From Bacillota bacterium (lineage in GTDB: Bacteria > Bacillota > Bacilli > Desulfuribacillales > Desulfuribacillaceae), in NCBI GenBank assembly GCA_023388635.1, contig JAEWFW010000016.1:62001-126000 (forward strand): a DNA stretch of 64,000 nucleotides, read 5' to 3'. Shown piece after piece: positions 44,319-52,875 of the stretch. Under the pieces are notes generated by a model. It had not been told where the DNA came from. It was given only the letters and a program-made list of their open reading frames with translations, and made no database searches. Positions within the stretch are counted from its first letter, which is position 1. The number at the start of each line of letters is the position of its first letter. The position numbers were made by a program, and so were the translations under genes.

Positions 44319-45053
44319 TTACAATATAAATAGCAAACTCCCACAGACGACTCCCAATCCAGCAAAAGCAGGATGCTGGCGAATCGACATCGGCAATAGT
44401 TCAAAAAATACAATATATAACATCGCTCCCGCGGCAAACCCCAACGCCATAGCGATGATATCGACCGTCGTCCCGATGATATGTGTCCCGATCCATGTAC
44501 CTAACGGCTCACACAGTGAGATCATCACCAATATCAGCATAATCATACCTTTATTCATCTTGCCGCGCAACAGCGGTGCCGTAATACCAATCCCTTCCGG
44601 TATATTGTGAATTGCCATTGCCAGCAAAACCATCCCGCCGAGCTGGTGGTTCGCCGCATCCCCTGCCGCAACCGCCATTCCTTCCGGTATATTATGTGCC
44701 GCCATACCGAGCACCATCGTCCAGCCAATCCGCAGAAACTGATAATCACCGTCTTGATGACGTTCATGCAAACGCATACGCCGCTGAACGGCATCAATCA
44801 CAGTAGCGGCAAGCAGCATAAAGCCAACGCCAAAGAGCACCCCTGCCATCGCCGCTTGCCGTTCACCAACCTGATATCCTTGAACTAACAGTTCATATGC
44901 AACGACTGTCATAATCCCTGCGGCAAATCCTAAATAACCAGCCATAATCCGCCGACTCGGTATCCCCAGCAGAAACACGATCAAGGCACCGACTAGCGTC
45001 GTCAATCCCGCAAGCAAACTCCACAGAATAATCTCTTCTACACTTCCATTCAT
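44319..45053 (-). CDS. ZIP-family metal transporter
   Basis: A 244-residue membrane protein with about eight hydrophobic segments and the two metal-binding HNIPEG motifs (GMAAHNIPEGMAVAAG and AMAIHNIPEGIGI) that define the ZIP family. A histidine-containing loop (HERHQDGDY) lies between segments. It would import divalent metals such as zinc; the exact ion cannot be read. The ATG at 45053 follows AAGGAG by eight bases. In B. subtilis this position is held by mntP (ywlD), a different manganese exporter. Confidence 0.9.
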   Translation of the reverse strand: MNGSVEEIILWSLLAGLTTLVGALIVFLLGIPSRRIMAGYLGFAAGIMTVVAYELLVQGYQVGERQAAMAGVLFGVGFMLLAATVIDAVQRRMRLHERHQDGDYQFLRIGWTMVLGMAAHNIPEGMAVAAGDAANHQLGGMVLLAMAIHNIPEGIGITAPLLRGKMNKGMIMLILVMISLCEPLGTWIGTHIIGTTVDIIAMALGFAAGAMLYIVFFELLPMSIRQHPAFAGLGVVCGSLLFIL

Positions 45054-45065
45054 AGGCACTACTCC

Positions 45066-46169
45066 TTAAAGAACACTGCCACCTGCCGCCTTCAACATCC
45101 TATTCATCACCGCATCACCGACACCGTCCGTAGAAATCGCTTCGACAAATACGACTTGCAGAGATTGCTGATCAATCTGTCGCAGCCAGTCGTACAATTT
45201 CTGGGCAACCAGTTCCGATGATTGCTTATGAGTGATGAGAAACTGAATCGCAACTCCAGCACCTTTAAAATGTGCTGCGTAGCTCTGCTCCGAACAGATC
45301 AAGGCGATCCGGCAATTCGGCGGCAGTGTTCCAAGCATTTCTATTACTCTATGAACAGATTGTTCAAAAAATACGAAAACCTTCGCTTCCGGCGCATAGT
45401 GCCTGTATTTCATGCCGGGAGATCTGGGTACAACAGCAATACCATCGGTAGCATCTATAACGTCTGTAGTATCAACAGCAGGATCGACACTGACTTGTCC
45501 AAGTACGGCTCGCAGCTGCTCCAGAGACACTCCTCCGGGACGCAAAATCATCGGTACCTCGGAGCAAATATCAAGCACCGTCGACTCCACGCCGACATCA
45601 GCGGCTCCGCCGTCAATCACTAAAGGAATTTTCCCCTGCAGATCATGAACGACATGCTCTGCCAATGTCGGACTCGGCTTCCCCGACAGATTGGCGCTCG
45701 GCGCAGCCACGGGAACGGAAGCTGTCTGTAAAATCGCTAAAGCGACCGGATGGTCAGGAACCCGCACTCCCACCGTATCGAGACCGGCTGTTACATTCGC
45801 CGCCACACGTCGATTCGCCGGTACAATACACGTCAGCGGACCGGGCCAAAACGCATCAGCTAATCGTTGTAAACGCTCACGAATCACCGTCGTCATTCTA
45901 TCACAGTCAGCAACCCAAGCGATATCTTCCACCTTCGCAAAATGTACAATCAAGGGATTGTCCGATGGCCGACCTTTCGCCAAAAATATTTTTTCTACCG
46001 CATCATAATCCCATGCGTTTGCCCCTAATCCATAAACTGTCTCTGTGGGAAACGCTACAAGACACCCTTCACGCAGCAACTTAGCTGCTAACTGTATTGC
46101 TTCATCTGCTTGTCCCGCTTGTCCCGTTTTTCCGTATTCCGCACCGAGCACGGAACGCGCACACTTCAC
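45066..46169 (-). CDS. L-threonylcarbamoyladenylate synthase (Sua5/YwlC type)
   Basis: A 367-residue enzyme that makes threonylcarbamoyl-AMP for the universal tRNA modification t6A. The YrdC core has FPTETVYGLGANAW, FLAKGRPSDNPLIVH and SAPSANLSGKPSPT; a C-terminal Sua5 domain follows from about residue 240. The start is GTG at 46169, with the nearest SD-like AAGGTG about 17 bases upstream, so the true start is uncertain. The N-terminal 20 residues are extra and include a GQAGQA repeat. Confidence 0.92.
   Translation of the reverse strand: MKCARSVLGAEYGKTGQAGQADEAIQLAAKLLREGCLVAFPTETVYGLGANAWDYDAVEKIFLAKGRPSDNPLIVHFAKVEDIAWVADCDRMTTVIRERLQRLADAFWPGPLTCIVPANRRVAANVTAGLDTVGVRVPDHPVALAILQTASVPVAAPSANLSGKPSPTLAEHVVHDLQGKIPLVIDGGAADVGVESTVLDICSEVPMILRPGGVSLEQLRAVLGQVSVDPAVDTTDVIDATDGIAVVPRSPGMKYRHYAPEAKVFVFFEQSVHRVIEMLGTLPPNCRIALICSEQSYAAHFKGAGVAIQFLITHKQSSELVAQKLYDWLRQIDQQSLQVVFVEAISTDGVGDAVMNRMLKAAGGSVL
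46109..46126. repeat. Two perfect 9-bp tandem repeats in the synthase N-terminus
   Basis: CTTGTCCCG occurs twice in direct succession (46109-46117 and 46118-46126), encoding the GQA-GQA segment. Confidence 0.85.
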
Positions 46170-46191
46170 TGTCGTTTCGATGATTCACACC

Positions 46192-46647
46192 TTACTTTCC
46201 ACTTTTTTGTAAACGCATCAATGTCACATATCGCGAGTCATATTCATGGAACTGGCTTGATTGACGCAAATGTTCAGGAAGATCATCCCAAGTGACTTCC
46301 ACAAAACCCCAATACTCGAAAAAGTCCTGAGAAATCTGCGTCATTAAATAAATTTCCCTTAGCCCCTTTTTCCAACCGTAGCCGATAATCAACGATAGCA
46401 GCTCTACGCCGACTTTGGAATTCCAGCTTTCAGAGCGTAACACGAGGGAACGCAGAATGCCCAAATCACCATAGATTTCTAAGCCGACCATGCCGACCAT
46501 ATACGGTTCCGACTGACGGACATCTTCCACCACGAGGAAATTATCTAGATTCTCTGCCAGCCCTTCTGTATTTAAGTTCGCTTTTTCCAATAGTTGTAGC
46601 ATATTTATCATATCATTTTTCTTTGCTAAGCGCACGACAATGCTCAT
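46192..46647 (-). CDS. GNAT-like N-acetyltransferase (YwlB-like)
   Basis: A 151-residue protein with the GNAT fold pattern: an N-terminal VRLAKKNDMINMLQLLEKA helix, the DLGILRSLVLRSESWNSKVG acetyl-CoA-binding turn, and a C-terminal FFEYWGFVEV strand-helix. The usual Q/RxxGxG/A loop is modified (SWNSKVG), so activity is not certain. It lies in the ywlB position between spoIIR and ywlC. ATG at 46647 after GGGGGC. Confidence 0.82.
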   Translation of the reverse strand: MSIVVRLAKKNDMINMLQLLEKANLNTEGLAENLDNFLVVEDVRQSEPYMVGMVGLEIYGDLGILRSLVLRSESWNSKVGVELLSLIIGYGWKKGLREIYLMTQISQDFFEYWGFVEVTWDDLPEHLRQSSQFHEYDSRYVTLMRLQKSGK

Positions 46648-46704
46648 AAAAAAGCCCCCTAGAAAGGTATTTATAACCCATTCTATGAGGCTTGACTTAT
46701 TATA

Positions 46705-47481
46705 TTACTTTTTAAATAATTCTCCCAGAAAAAATCTGACTTCTGTTGTCTTTTTATTTGCCTTACCATTCTCGGACTGCTCAACTGCTTCATCCGGCAA
46801 TAACACTTCTGCCTTTGCCGCGTCCATCACTTGCTCCGCTACCGCTTTCTCACTACTTACCGGCTCTTCCGCCGCAACGATTGCCGGCTGTTGCTCTGCT
46901 GCCGTCTCCTGCTGTTGCTCTGCCACCGTCTGCTGCTGTTCTTCTGCTGCGATCATCACCGACGGGTTCTCGACTACTGTCGCCGATACAATATCGACTA
47001 AGCAAAGCGGCGGATATAGCACGCACCACCAATTCTTACCCTGGGCTGCGCCGATTTCAATCAATACCGCTTGATACTCACCCGCGGGAAATATGTGGGC
47101 ACCGTACTGAACATTCGGAAACTCCGTATTGCCAAAAGTGACTTTCACCGGATAGTGAAAACCTTCCTGCATAAGCGTTTCGTTAACCAGTCTTTCAATG
47201 TCGGGCAGGCGCTCACTAATCAACGCTTCTGCTTGTTGTCGATTTTCTAATGATGCCGTCCATTCCTGCATCGCTTGCGTAACTACGTCGCGAACACGCA
47301 ACTTCAGCCATTGATCGGCAGGGCGGTCGCTGTTCGGCAATACGCGCAAGCGAATCGAATCTTCCGGAAGCTGTTCTGCATTCCACAGTAACGGCTGGGA
47401 ATACACCTGCTCCCAACTCATCACCATAACCATCATAACCAAAACTATATATCCAATTATTCTCCATTGCTTATGTAACAT
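46705..47481 (-). CDS. spoIIR: Stage II sporulation protein R
   Basis: A 258-residue secreted signalling protein, made in the forespore and needed to activate the SpoIIGA protease that processes pro-sigma-E. A signal segment lies at residues about 8-25, followed by the conserved IRLRVLPNSDRPADQWLKLRVRD region and WWCVLYPPLCLVD. About residues 160-240 are an inserted Glu/Gln/Ala-rich stretch containing 24-bp repeats, and the end ...RFFLGELFKK is family-like. ATG at 47481 follows GGGAGAG. Expression should be forespore specific, from the sigma-F promoter upstream. Confidence 0.92.
   Translation of the reverse strand: MLHKQWRIIGYIVLVMMVMVMSWEQVYSQPLLWNAEQLPEDSIRLRVLPNSDRPADQWLKLRVRDVVTQAMQEWTASLENRQQAEALISERLPDIERLVNETLMQEGFHYPVKVTFGNTEFPNVQYGAHIFPAGEYQAVLIEIGAAQGKNWWCVLYPPLCLVDIVSATVVENPSVMIAAEEQQQTVAEQQQETAAEQQPAIVAAEEPVSSEKAVAEQVMDAAKAEVLLPDEAVEQSENGKANKKTTEVRFFLGELFKK
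46890..46961 (-). repeat. Three 24-bp tandem repeats in spoIIR
   Basis: On the plus strand the units start GTTGCTCTGCTGCC (46890), GTTGCTCTGCCACC (46914) and GTTCTTCTGCTGC (46938, degenerate). They encode Glu/Gln/Thr/Ala repeats of eight residues. Confidence 0.85.
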
Positions 47482-47512
47482 TACCAATCTCTCCCGTCTT
47501 TTTCTATGATAG

Positions 47513-47542
47513 CATTATTGACGGGTTCGCTTGATTCTATAC
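47513..47542 (-). promoter_or_regulatory. Sigma-F promoter of spoIIR
   Basis: On the minus strand GTATA (47542-47538), 15 bases, GTCAATAATG (47522-47513), 9 of 10 against GGNRANAHTR with a perfect GYWTA -35. The leader would be about 25 bases. spoIIR is a classical sigma-F gene. Confidence 0.75.
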
Positions 47543-47558
47543 TGTCCTGACAAAAATT

Positions 47559-48431
47559 CTACGTCATTTTCGCAAACATGACACGTGCATGTCCGGCTAA
47601 ATCTTCATATACACTAATCTGTTCGTATCCACACTGGTGAAACATGTCTTTGATTGCCGCGGCTTGCTGAAAACCCATTTCAAATCCCAACCAGCCGCCA
47701 CTGCGCAATTTGCCGCGCGCTTCACTGATAATCCTCCGATAGAACGCCAAGCCCTGTTCCGGTGCAAATAGGGCAATTTCCGGTTCATATTCCTTCACTT
47801 CGCGGTCCATTTGCTGCCAGTCGCTTTTATCGATATACGGCGGGTTGGACACAATGATATCAAAGGCAAAGTCACCTTGCAGAACGCCGCTCGGCCAAAT
47901 GTCCGCCAGACAAAAATGAACTTTTTCCGCCATGAAGCGCTTTGCATTCTCCTTCGCCACTTGCAGTGCCGAATCTGATATATCAACGGCATAGACGGAT
48001 ACGTTTTTGCACTTGTCACGTGACTCCAGTGCGAGCGTAACGGCTATTGCACCGCTGCCCGTCCCGATATCGAGGATGCGCGCCTCGTCCTCCACCCGTT
48101 TCAACGCCTGCTCTATGAGCAACTCCGTCTCCGGTCGCGGAATCAATACGCGTTCATCGACGTAAAAGTCTCGACCGTAGAACTCCTGACGTCCTAGGAT
48201 ATACTGAACCGGCATATGCGAACAGCGTTTGTCGATCGATTGGAAATATACCCGCTCGAGATGCTCGGGAAGCGGTTCATCCAGTTGCAAAAATAGCTGA
48301 TGCCGTTCCAGGGAAGCTGCATGGCGCAATAAAAGCTCCGCCTCGAATTTCGCATCCTTGGTTTCTGCCTGCTTTAATAAAGAAGAAGCCCTGATCCAGG
48401 CTTCTCTGAATGTCAATTGCTCACTTTGCAT
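47559..48431 (-). CDS. prmC: Peptide chain release factor N5-glutamine methyltransferase
   Basis: A 290-residue enzyme that methylates the GGQ glutamine of release factors. An N-terminal helical domain precedes the methyltransferase domain with ILDIGTGSGAIAVTLALE and the NPPYI catalytic motif (VSNPPYIDKSDW). ATG at 48431 after GAGGTGG. It lies directly behind prfA, its substrate gene. Confidence 0.95.
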   Translation of the reverse strand: MQSEQLTFREAWIRASSLLKQAETKDAKFEAELLLRHAASLERHQLFLQLDEPLPEHLERVYFQSIDKRCSHMPVQYILGRQEFYGRDFYVDERVLIPRPETELLIEQALKRVEDEARILDIGTGSGAIAVTLALESRDKCKNVSVYAVDISDSALQVAKENAKRFMAEKVHFCLADIWPSGVLQGDFAFDIIVSNPPYIDKSDWQQMDREVKEYEPEIALFAPEQGLAFYRRIISEARGKLRSGGWLGFEMGFQQAAAIKDMFHQCGYEQISVYEDLAGHARVMFAKMT

Positions 48432-48483
48432 CTATCTTTCCACCTCATGCATGCGCTTTTTTAATGCATCTTATGCACGCTAC

Positions 48484-49554
48484 TTATTCTTCGACTGCCT
48501 TCATCATATTTGACTGTTCTTCAACAATTAGACTGTTGATGATTTCGTCCATATCTCCTTGAAGAATATAATCCAATTTATGCAATGTCAACCCAATTCG
48601 GTGATCTGTGACACGGCTCTGGGGAAAGTTGTACGTGCGGATACGCTCACTGCGGTCCCCCGTACCGACCTTACCCTTGCGCTCTTGAGCCAATTCCGCC
48701 TCACGCTCTTGCTGCATCTTATCATATATGCGTGCACGCAATACGCGCATTGCTTTATCTTTATTCTTCAACTGCGATTTTTCGTCTTGGCAACTGACGA
48801 CGATTCCCGTAGGAACGTGTGTCAAGCGTACCGCCGATTGTGTCGTATTGACACTTTGTCCACCCGGACCGGATGAGCAGAACAAGTCTACACGAATATC
48901 CTTCTCCTGAATATCGACTTCCACTTCCTCCGCTTCCGGCAATACGACAACCGTTGACGTTGAAGTGTGAATCCGCCCGCCGCTTTCGGTCTCGGGAATT
49001 CGTTGCACCCGGTGTGCTCCACTCTCATACTTTAAACGACTGAAAGCGCCTTTGCCGATGATTGTGAAAATGATCTCTTTATATCCGCCGATATCCGTAT
49101 AATTCGCTTCCAGTACTTCCGTTTTCCACCCTTGGCGCTCCGCATAACGCACGTACATTTTATAGAGGTCACCGGCAAACAGTGCCGCTTCATCGCCCCC
49201 TGCCGCTCCGCGAATCTCCACGATGACGTTCTTATCGTCATTCGGGTCTTTGGGCAGCAAGAGAATGCGCAGACGCTCACTCAACTGCTCCAAACGCTCA
49301 TTCAATTCATCGATTTCCATTTTGACCATTTCGCGCATTTCATCGTCGAGTTTTTCTTCAAACATCGACTTCGCATCGATCAATTGCTGTTTCTTTGTCT
49401 TGTATTCTCTATACGCTTCCACCGTATCTTCGAGATCAGACTGCTCTTTGGAATATTTACGCAGTTTGTCAATGTCACTGACAATCTCAGGGTCACAGAG
49501 CATTTCACTCAATTTTTCGTACCGATTTTCCAATGTTTGCAACTTATCAAACAT
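48484..49554 (-). CDS. prfA: Peptide chain release factor 1
   Basis: A 356-residue factor that reads UAA and UAG. The peptidyl-tRNA hydrolysis motif is in SSGPGGQSVNTTQSAVRLTH, and the C-terminal helices ending in QSRVTDHRIG are complete. ATG at 49554 follows GAGGTGG; its start overlaps the end of the DUF1385 gene by eight bases. Confidence 0.97.
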   Translation of the reverse strand: MFDKLQTLENRYEKLSEMLCDPEIVSDIDKLRKYSKEQSDLEDTVEAYREYKTKKQQLIDAKSMFEEKLDDEMREMVKMEIDELNERLEQLSERLRILLLPKDPNDDKNVIVEIRGAAGGDEAALFAGDLYKMYVRYAERQGWKTEVLEANYTDIGGYKEIIFTIIGKGAFSRLKYESGAHRVQRIPETESGGRIHTSTSTVVVLPEAEEVEVDIQEKDIRVDLFCSSGPGGQSVNTTQSAVRLTHVPTGIVVSCQDEKSQLKNKDKAMRVLRARIYDKMQQEREAELAQERKGKVGTGDRSERIRTYNFPQSRVTDHRIGLTLHKLDYILQGDMDEIINSLIVEEQSNMMKAVEE

Positions 49555-50476
49555 TATTATATGCCACCTCTTCTACTATATCTTCTGCCTCTATTGTCAC
49601 GTTATCAACCGTAACAGGAACTCCCAGTGCCACTTGCGTCGCGGCAATTGCCACTTCAATCTGCCGGGCATCAGGTTCACTTGTCGTCAGCTTCTGCATC
49701 CACAAGCCCGGTGCTACCAACACGCGCCCAATTCGCGAGCGATTCGCATATTTGCCGGACAGCCGGATAAATTCATAAGCAATACCGGCAACCAAAGGCA
49801 GCGAAATCACACGCAATGTAATATCCAGCCAAGCGATTTGACTGTCAATAAAAGAAAAAATGAAAATTTTCGTCACCATGACGAACATAATAAAACTTGT
49901 TCCGCATCGCGGGTGTAAAGGACTGTATTTGCTGATATTATCGACTGTCAGTTCTTCACCGGCTTCATGGGCGGAAATCGTCTTATGCTCCGCACCGTGA
50001 TACTGAAACACACGTTTAATGTCCGGCATGCGCGACATTAACATAATATACACCAATAAAATGACAATTCTGACACCGCCTTCCGCAAGGCTGAACCATG
50101 CCCCTTGCAAATCGGACAAAAATTTCGTCAATGCCATCGGTATAACCACAAAAAGTGCAATGCCAAAAAATAACGCCGATATCATCGTGATCATCATTTC
50201 CTTCGGCGACAGTTCTTCCTCAGCCGATTGCGCACTCAAATTCGCAGAATGAGTCAGTGCTTTCATCCCGACAGCCAAGGATTCAATCAAATTGACAGTT
50301 CCCCGAATAAACGGAACTTTCAAGAATGGGTATTTCTGAGTAATCGATCCCTGCTGCGACGATTTGACACTAATCGCCCCATCAGGCTTTCTGACAGCCA
50401 GCGCAACTTGCTCTCCATTTCTCATAAAAACACCTTCTATGACCGCTTGACCGCCAATAAATGTTTGTTTACTCAT
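49547..50476 (-). CDS. DUF1385 membrane protein (YqhQ-like)
   Basis: A 309-residue protein of the DUF1385 family. It begins TFIGGQAVIEGVFMRNGEQVALAVRKPDG, a strongly conserved block, followed by four or five membrane segments and the YHGAEHKTISAHEAGEEL and HPRCGTSFIMFVM motifs, whose His/Glu/Cys residues look like a metal site. The molecular function is unknown. In related genomes it also precedes prfA. ATG at 50476 after GGGGG. Confidence 0.9.
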   Translation of the reverse strand: MSKQTFIGGQAVIEGVFMRNGEQVALAVRKPDGAISVKSSQQGSITQKYPFLKVPFIRGTVNLIESLAVGMKALTHSANLSAQSAEEELSPKEMMITMISALFFGIALFVVIPMALTKFLSDLQGAWFSLAEGGVRIVILLVYIMLMSRMPDIKRVFQYHGAEHKTISAHEAGEELTVDNISKYSPLHPRCGTSFIMFVMVTKIFIFSFIDSQIAWLDITLRVISLPLVAGIAYEFIRLSGKYANRSRIGRVLVAPGLWMQKLTTSEPDARQIEVAIAATQVALGVPVTVDNVTIEAEDIVEEVAYNNV

Positions 50477-50573
50477 AGTCTAACCCCCTTTGTTGGCAAA
50501 TTTCCCTACAAAATCCTATTTTGTCGGAATAATAGTATAATTATATTCGAATCCCAATAAAAAAGTCAAAAGT

Positions 50574-50612
50574 AAAAATATATCCGAATGCACAATTGGC
50601 ATCCGGATATAT
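50574..50612 (-). terminator. Terminator after the YhcN-type lipoprotein gene
   Basis: ATATATCCGAATGC and GCATCCGGATATAT (50578-50591 / 50599-50612) form a long stem with one mismatch and seven-base loop; on the minus strand TTTTTACTTTT follows. Confidence 0.85.
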
Positions 50613-50621
50613 ACTCGTTAC

Positions 50622-50670
50622 GATTGTCGACCGCTTACTGATTGTCGACTACCTTCATGATTGTCGTCGA
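50622..50670. repeat. Three GATTGTCG direct repeats spaced 18-19 bp
   Basis: GATTGTCGAC starts at 50622 and 50640, and GATTGTCGTC at 50659. They lie between the lipoprotein stop codon and its terminator. Each contains TTGTCG, part of a Spo0A-box-like sequence, but the position in a 3' untranslated region argues against promoter control. Confidence 0.75.
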
Positions 50671-50677
50671 TGATAAA

Positions 50678-51301
50678 TTATCGAAAATTCATCGGCATCA
50701 TATTTGTGCCTAAATCACGAAGAGCGTTTTCAAAATCTTGGACAGGTCTTCCATTGCGGATTTCATTAGCAATGTCATTTAGACCTTCACCAAATGTATT
50801 GTCTTCACTGACAATAATATTGGTAAACTGTCCTTCTTGGGCGCATATTTCGCGCACTTGTTCTTCAAGGCGATTCGTCATATTAGCAGTTTGACCGTTG
50901 TTGTTGTTCGCATCGTCTATAGCGACATAGCAATTGTCATCTTGTACAACAACTGTGCAATCATTGACTCCGGTAAGCTGCTCTACCCTTTGTTCGAGAC
51001 GTTGTGTCAATTCATTGTTTTGACCACCGTTATTCCAAAGGTTGTCACTATTCCAACCATTTGGAGCTTGTTCTCGAGTCCCCGACATTCCCCAATCATT
51101 TTGATTATCGAAATATCCGTAGTTATATCCATTGTCCATACCAAACCCTACTTGATTCGATTGATACATATCATTTTGTGTACGAGTGTTATTGTATCTT
51201 GTGGGTTTAGGATTCTGGTCTTGGTCTGTCTGACAACCAAATGAAGCAACCAAGAATGCTGCCATAATGAACGACAGAATTATTGTTCTAGATAGTTTCA
51301 T
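50678..51301 (-). CDS. YhcN/YlaJ-type sporulation lipoprotein
   Basis: A 207-residue secreted lipoprotein: signal peptide with lipobox VASFGC, an Asn/Gln/Gly/Tyr-rich region (residues about 30-90), then the YhcN/YlaJ domain with LTGVNDCTVVVQDDNCYVAIDD and a final helical part. In Bacillus such proteins belong to spores or germination. The ATG at 51301 follows GGGGGTGA; an upstream frame without such a site was not used. It replaces tdk, which lies between rpmE and prfA in B. subtilis. Confidence 0.82.
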   Translation of the reverse strand: MKLSRTIILSFIMAAFLVASFGCQTDQDQNPKPTRYNNTRTQNDMYQSNQVGFGMDNGYNYGYFDNQNDWGMSGTREQAPNGWNSDNLWNNGGQNNELTQRLEQRVEQLTGVNDCTVVVQDDNCYVAIDDANNNNGQTANMTNRLEEQVREICAQEGQFTNIIVSEDNTFGEGLNDIANEIRNGRPVQDFENALRDLGTNMMPMNFR

Positions 51302-51390
51302 TTGTTTCACCCCCTCGATCATATAATTGCCAAGGAGGCGCATTAATTCACTGGGAATTATCGATGCCATTGGAAATTTCCTGCTGTATA

Positions 51391-51431
51391 AAAAACAAAA
51401 CTGCCTTTCGAACGTTGCGAAAAGCAGTTTT
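51391..51431 (-). terminator. Terminator after rpmE
   Basis: AAAACTGC (51397-51404) pairs with GCAGTTTT (51424-51431), extended by CTTTCG/CGAAAA, and is followed on the minus strand by TGTTTTTT. Confidence 0.9.
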
Positions 51432-51438
51432 AGGTATA

Positions 51439-51636
51439 TTACATGTTGTATTTTTTCTTAAATTTGTCTACGCGACCACCAGCATCGATAATCTTTTGTC
51501 CGCCAGTAAAAAACGGATGACATTTTGAGCAAATCTCTACTTTAAGTTCTTGCTTTACTGAGCCGCTTTCAAATGTTTCACCGCATGCACATGATACTGT
51601 CGCTTTTTTATAATCAGGATGGATTCCTGTTTTCAT
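51439..51636 (-). CDS. rpmE: 50S ribosomal protein L31 (zinc-type)
   Basis: A 65-residue ribosomal protein. The four zinc-ligand positions are CAC and CSKC, so it is the zinc-binding (C+) paralogue rather than the zinc-free form made under zinc starvation. ATG at 51636 has GAGGTGA upstream; the frame continues upstream without a ribosome-binding site. It lies between the LysM/M23 peptidase and the YhcN lipoprotein. Confidence 0.96.
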   Translation of the reverse strand: MKTGIHPDYKKATVSCACGETFESGSVKQELKVEICSKCHPFFTGGQKIIDAGGRVDKFKKKYNM

Positions 51637-51774
51637 CGCTTTCACCTCTTTTCCATCGTTTACACAATGTTTCATGACACAGTTCCTACATTATATCAGG
51701 TGAAAGAAATCATTGCAACAACTTTTCCATTTCTTATAATTCCTTTTACACATCATCAATGTATATTTCGATTT

Positions 51775-52728
51775 TTACGGAAGATATGGCAGCGGATTGA
51801 CCGGTCGCTCATTGACACGCACCTCATAATGCAAATGGATTCCCAGGGAATCGCCGGAACTTCCCATATACCCTAATGTATCGCCTTGCCGGACTTTCTG
51901 ACCTTCCGCCACACTGATGCGACTCATATGCGCATAGTATGTTTGAATGCCGTTACCATGATCGAGAATCACCAAACGCCCGTACCCGCTGCCGCTCCAA
52001 TCGGCGAAAGCAACTGTACCGGAAAGTGCCGCTCCGATCGGTGTCTTATATTCTTGTTCATTCCAAATATCGATTCCTTGATGAAATCTACCCCATCTCG
52101 GTCCATAGGGACTGGTAATCGTTCCCGTGACAGGCCACGCCATCGCATTATAAACTGCCGATACTTTCGACACATTCGATACTTTCACTACCTGTTTATT
52201 TTTTACACTTTGGGGAATGTGAATTTCTTGATTGACTCGCAAACGCCCCATATTGATTTGCGGATTGGCATCGATCAAGCTTTGGGTGCCGACTCCATAT
52301 TGTGTGGCAATCGAGTATAACGTATCTCCCCAAAAAACATGATGGACTAACGCCGCTGTCATTGGTATGTACACAATCTGACCTATTTCCGGATCGCCGT
52401 CAATCCAAGGATTGGCTTTGACAATATCAGAGACGGAAACGCGATACAATTGCGCAATCATCATAAGCGAATCGTCCCTTGATGTCACTTCATATGCCGT
52501 ATATAGCGGCAATTCATTGAGTGTTGCTGTGCCTTCGGCTATTTCCTGAGCAGTTTGAGAATTCTGTTTGCCTGCCGAATCTTTCGATATGGTAAATTGT
52601 TCTAATATCTTAGGAAATGGGTTGAAAAAATCCCGTTTATCGGCAGCCGCGGCTGTAACCGGCGTTGCTGCCACTCCAATCATCATCATTAATGCAAAAA
52701 AGACTGATAATACACGTGCTTTTCCCAC
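51775..52728 (-). CDS. Secreted LysM/M23 peptidoglycan endopeptidase
   Basis: A 317-residue secreted protein: signal peptide (about residues 1-28), two LysM wall-binding repeats (about residues 78-122 and 128-172), and a C-terminal M23 peptidase. The zinc and catalytic residues are intact: FHQGIDI (His, Asp), YAHMSR, and GIHLHYEVR (HxH). It would cut peptide cross-links in the wall, perhaps during growth or spore development. The start is GTG at 52728, after GAGGTG. It follows rho, an insertion relative to the B. subtilis order. Confidence 0.9.
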   Translation of the reverse strand: MGKARVLSVFFALMMMIGVAATPVTAAAADKRDFFNPFPKILEQFTISKDSAGKQNSQTAQEIAEGTATLNELPLYTAYEVTSRDDSLMMIAQLYRVSVSDIVKANPWIDGDPEIGQIVYIPMTAALVHHVFWGDTLYSIATQYGVGTQSLIDANPQINMGRLRVNQEIHIPQSVKNKQVVKVSNVSKVSAVYNAMAWPVTGTITSPYGPRWGRFHQGIDIWNEQEYKTPIGAALSGTVAFADWSGSGYGRLVILDHGNGIQTYYAHMSRISVAEGQKVRQGDTLGYMGSSGDSLGIHLHYEVRVNERPVNPLPYLP

Positions 52729-52875
52729 TGCTTACACCTCACAATTGCAGGATATTTTATACGGTTTCACAGTATAAAAATGCGCACTATTCAGTCTTTC
52801 CCTATTTTCATGCATTTATTCCATTTGTTATCTTTGTGCTCAGCATTTGCTATTCTGCACAATGATGATTTTATT

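Noticed and set aside
50622..50670. CRISPR-like array
   Set aside because: Units of about 10 bases with 8-9-base gaps are far too short for repeat and spacer sizes, and there are no cas genes in the window.
51315..51345. Sigma-G promoter for the YhcN-type lipoprotein gene (GGCAATTATA-like -10)
   Set aside because: The -10 is good but the -35 is poor, and the resulting leader would hardly leave room for the ribosome-binding site.
52751..52782. Terminator between rho and the LysM/M23 gene (TTTTATAC/GTATAAAA)
   Set aside because: The stem is entirely AT-rich with a nine-base loop and no T-tract; it more likely belongs to the promoter region of the peptidase gene.
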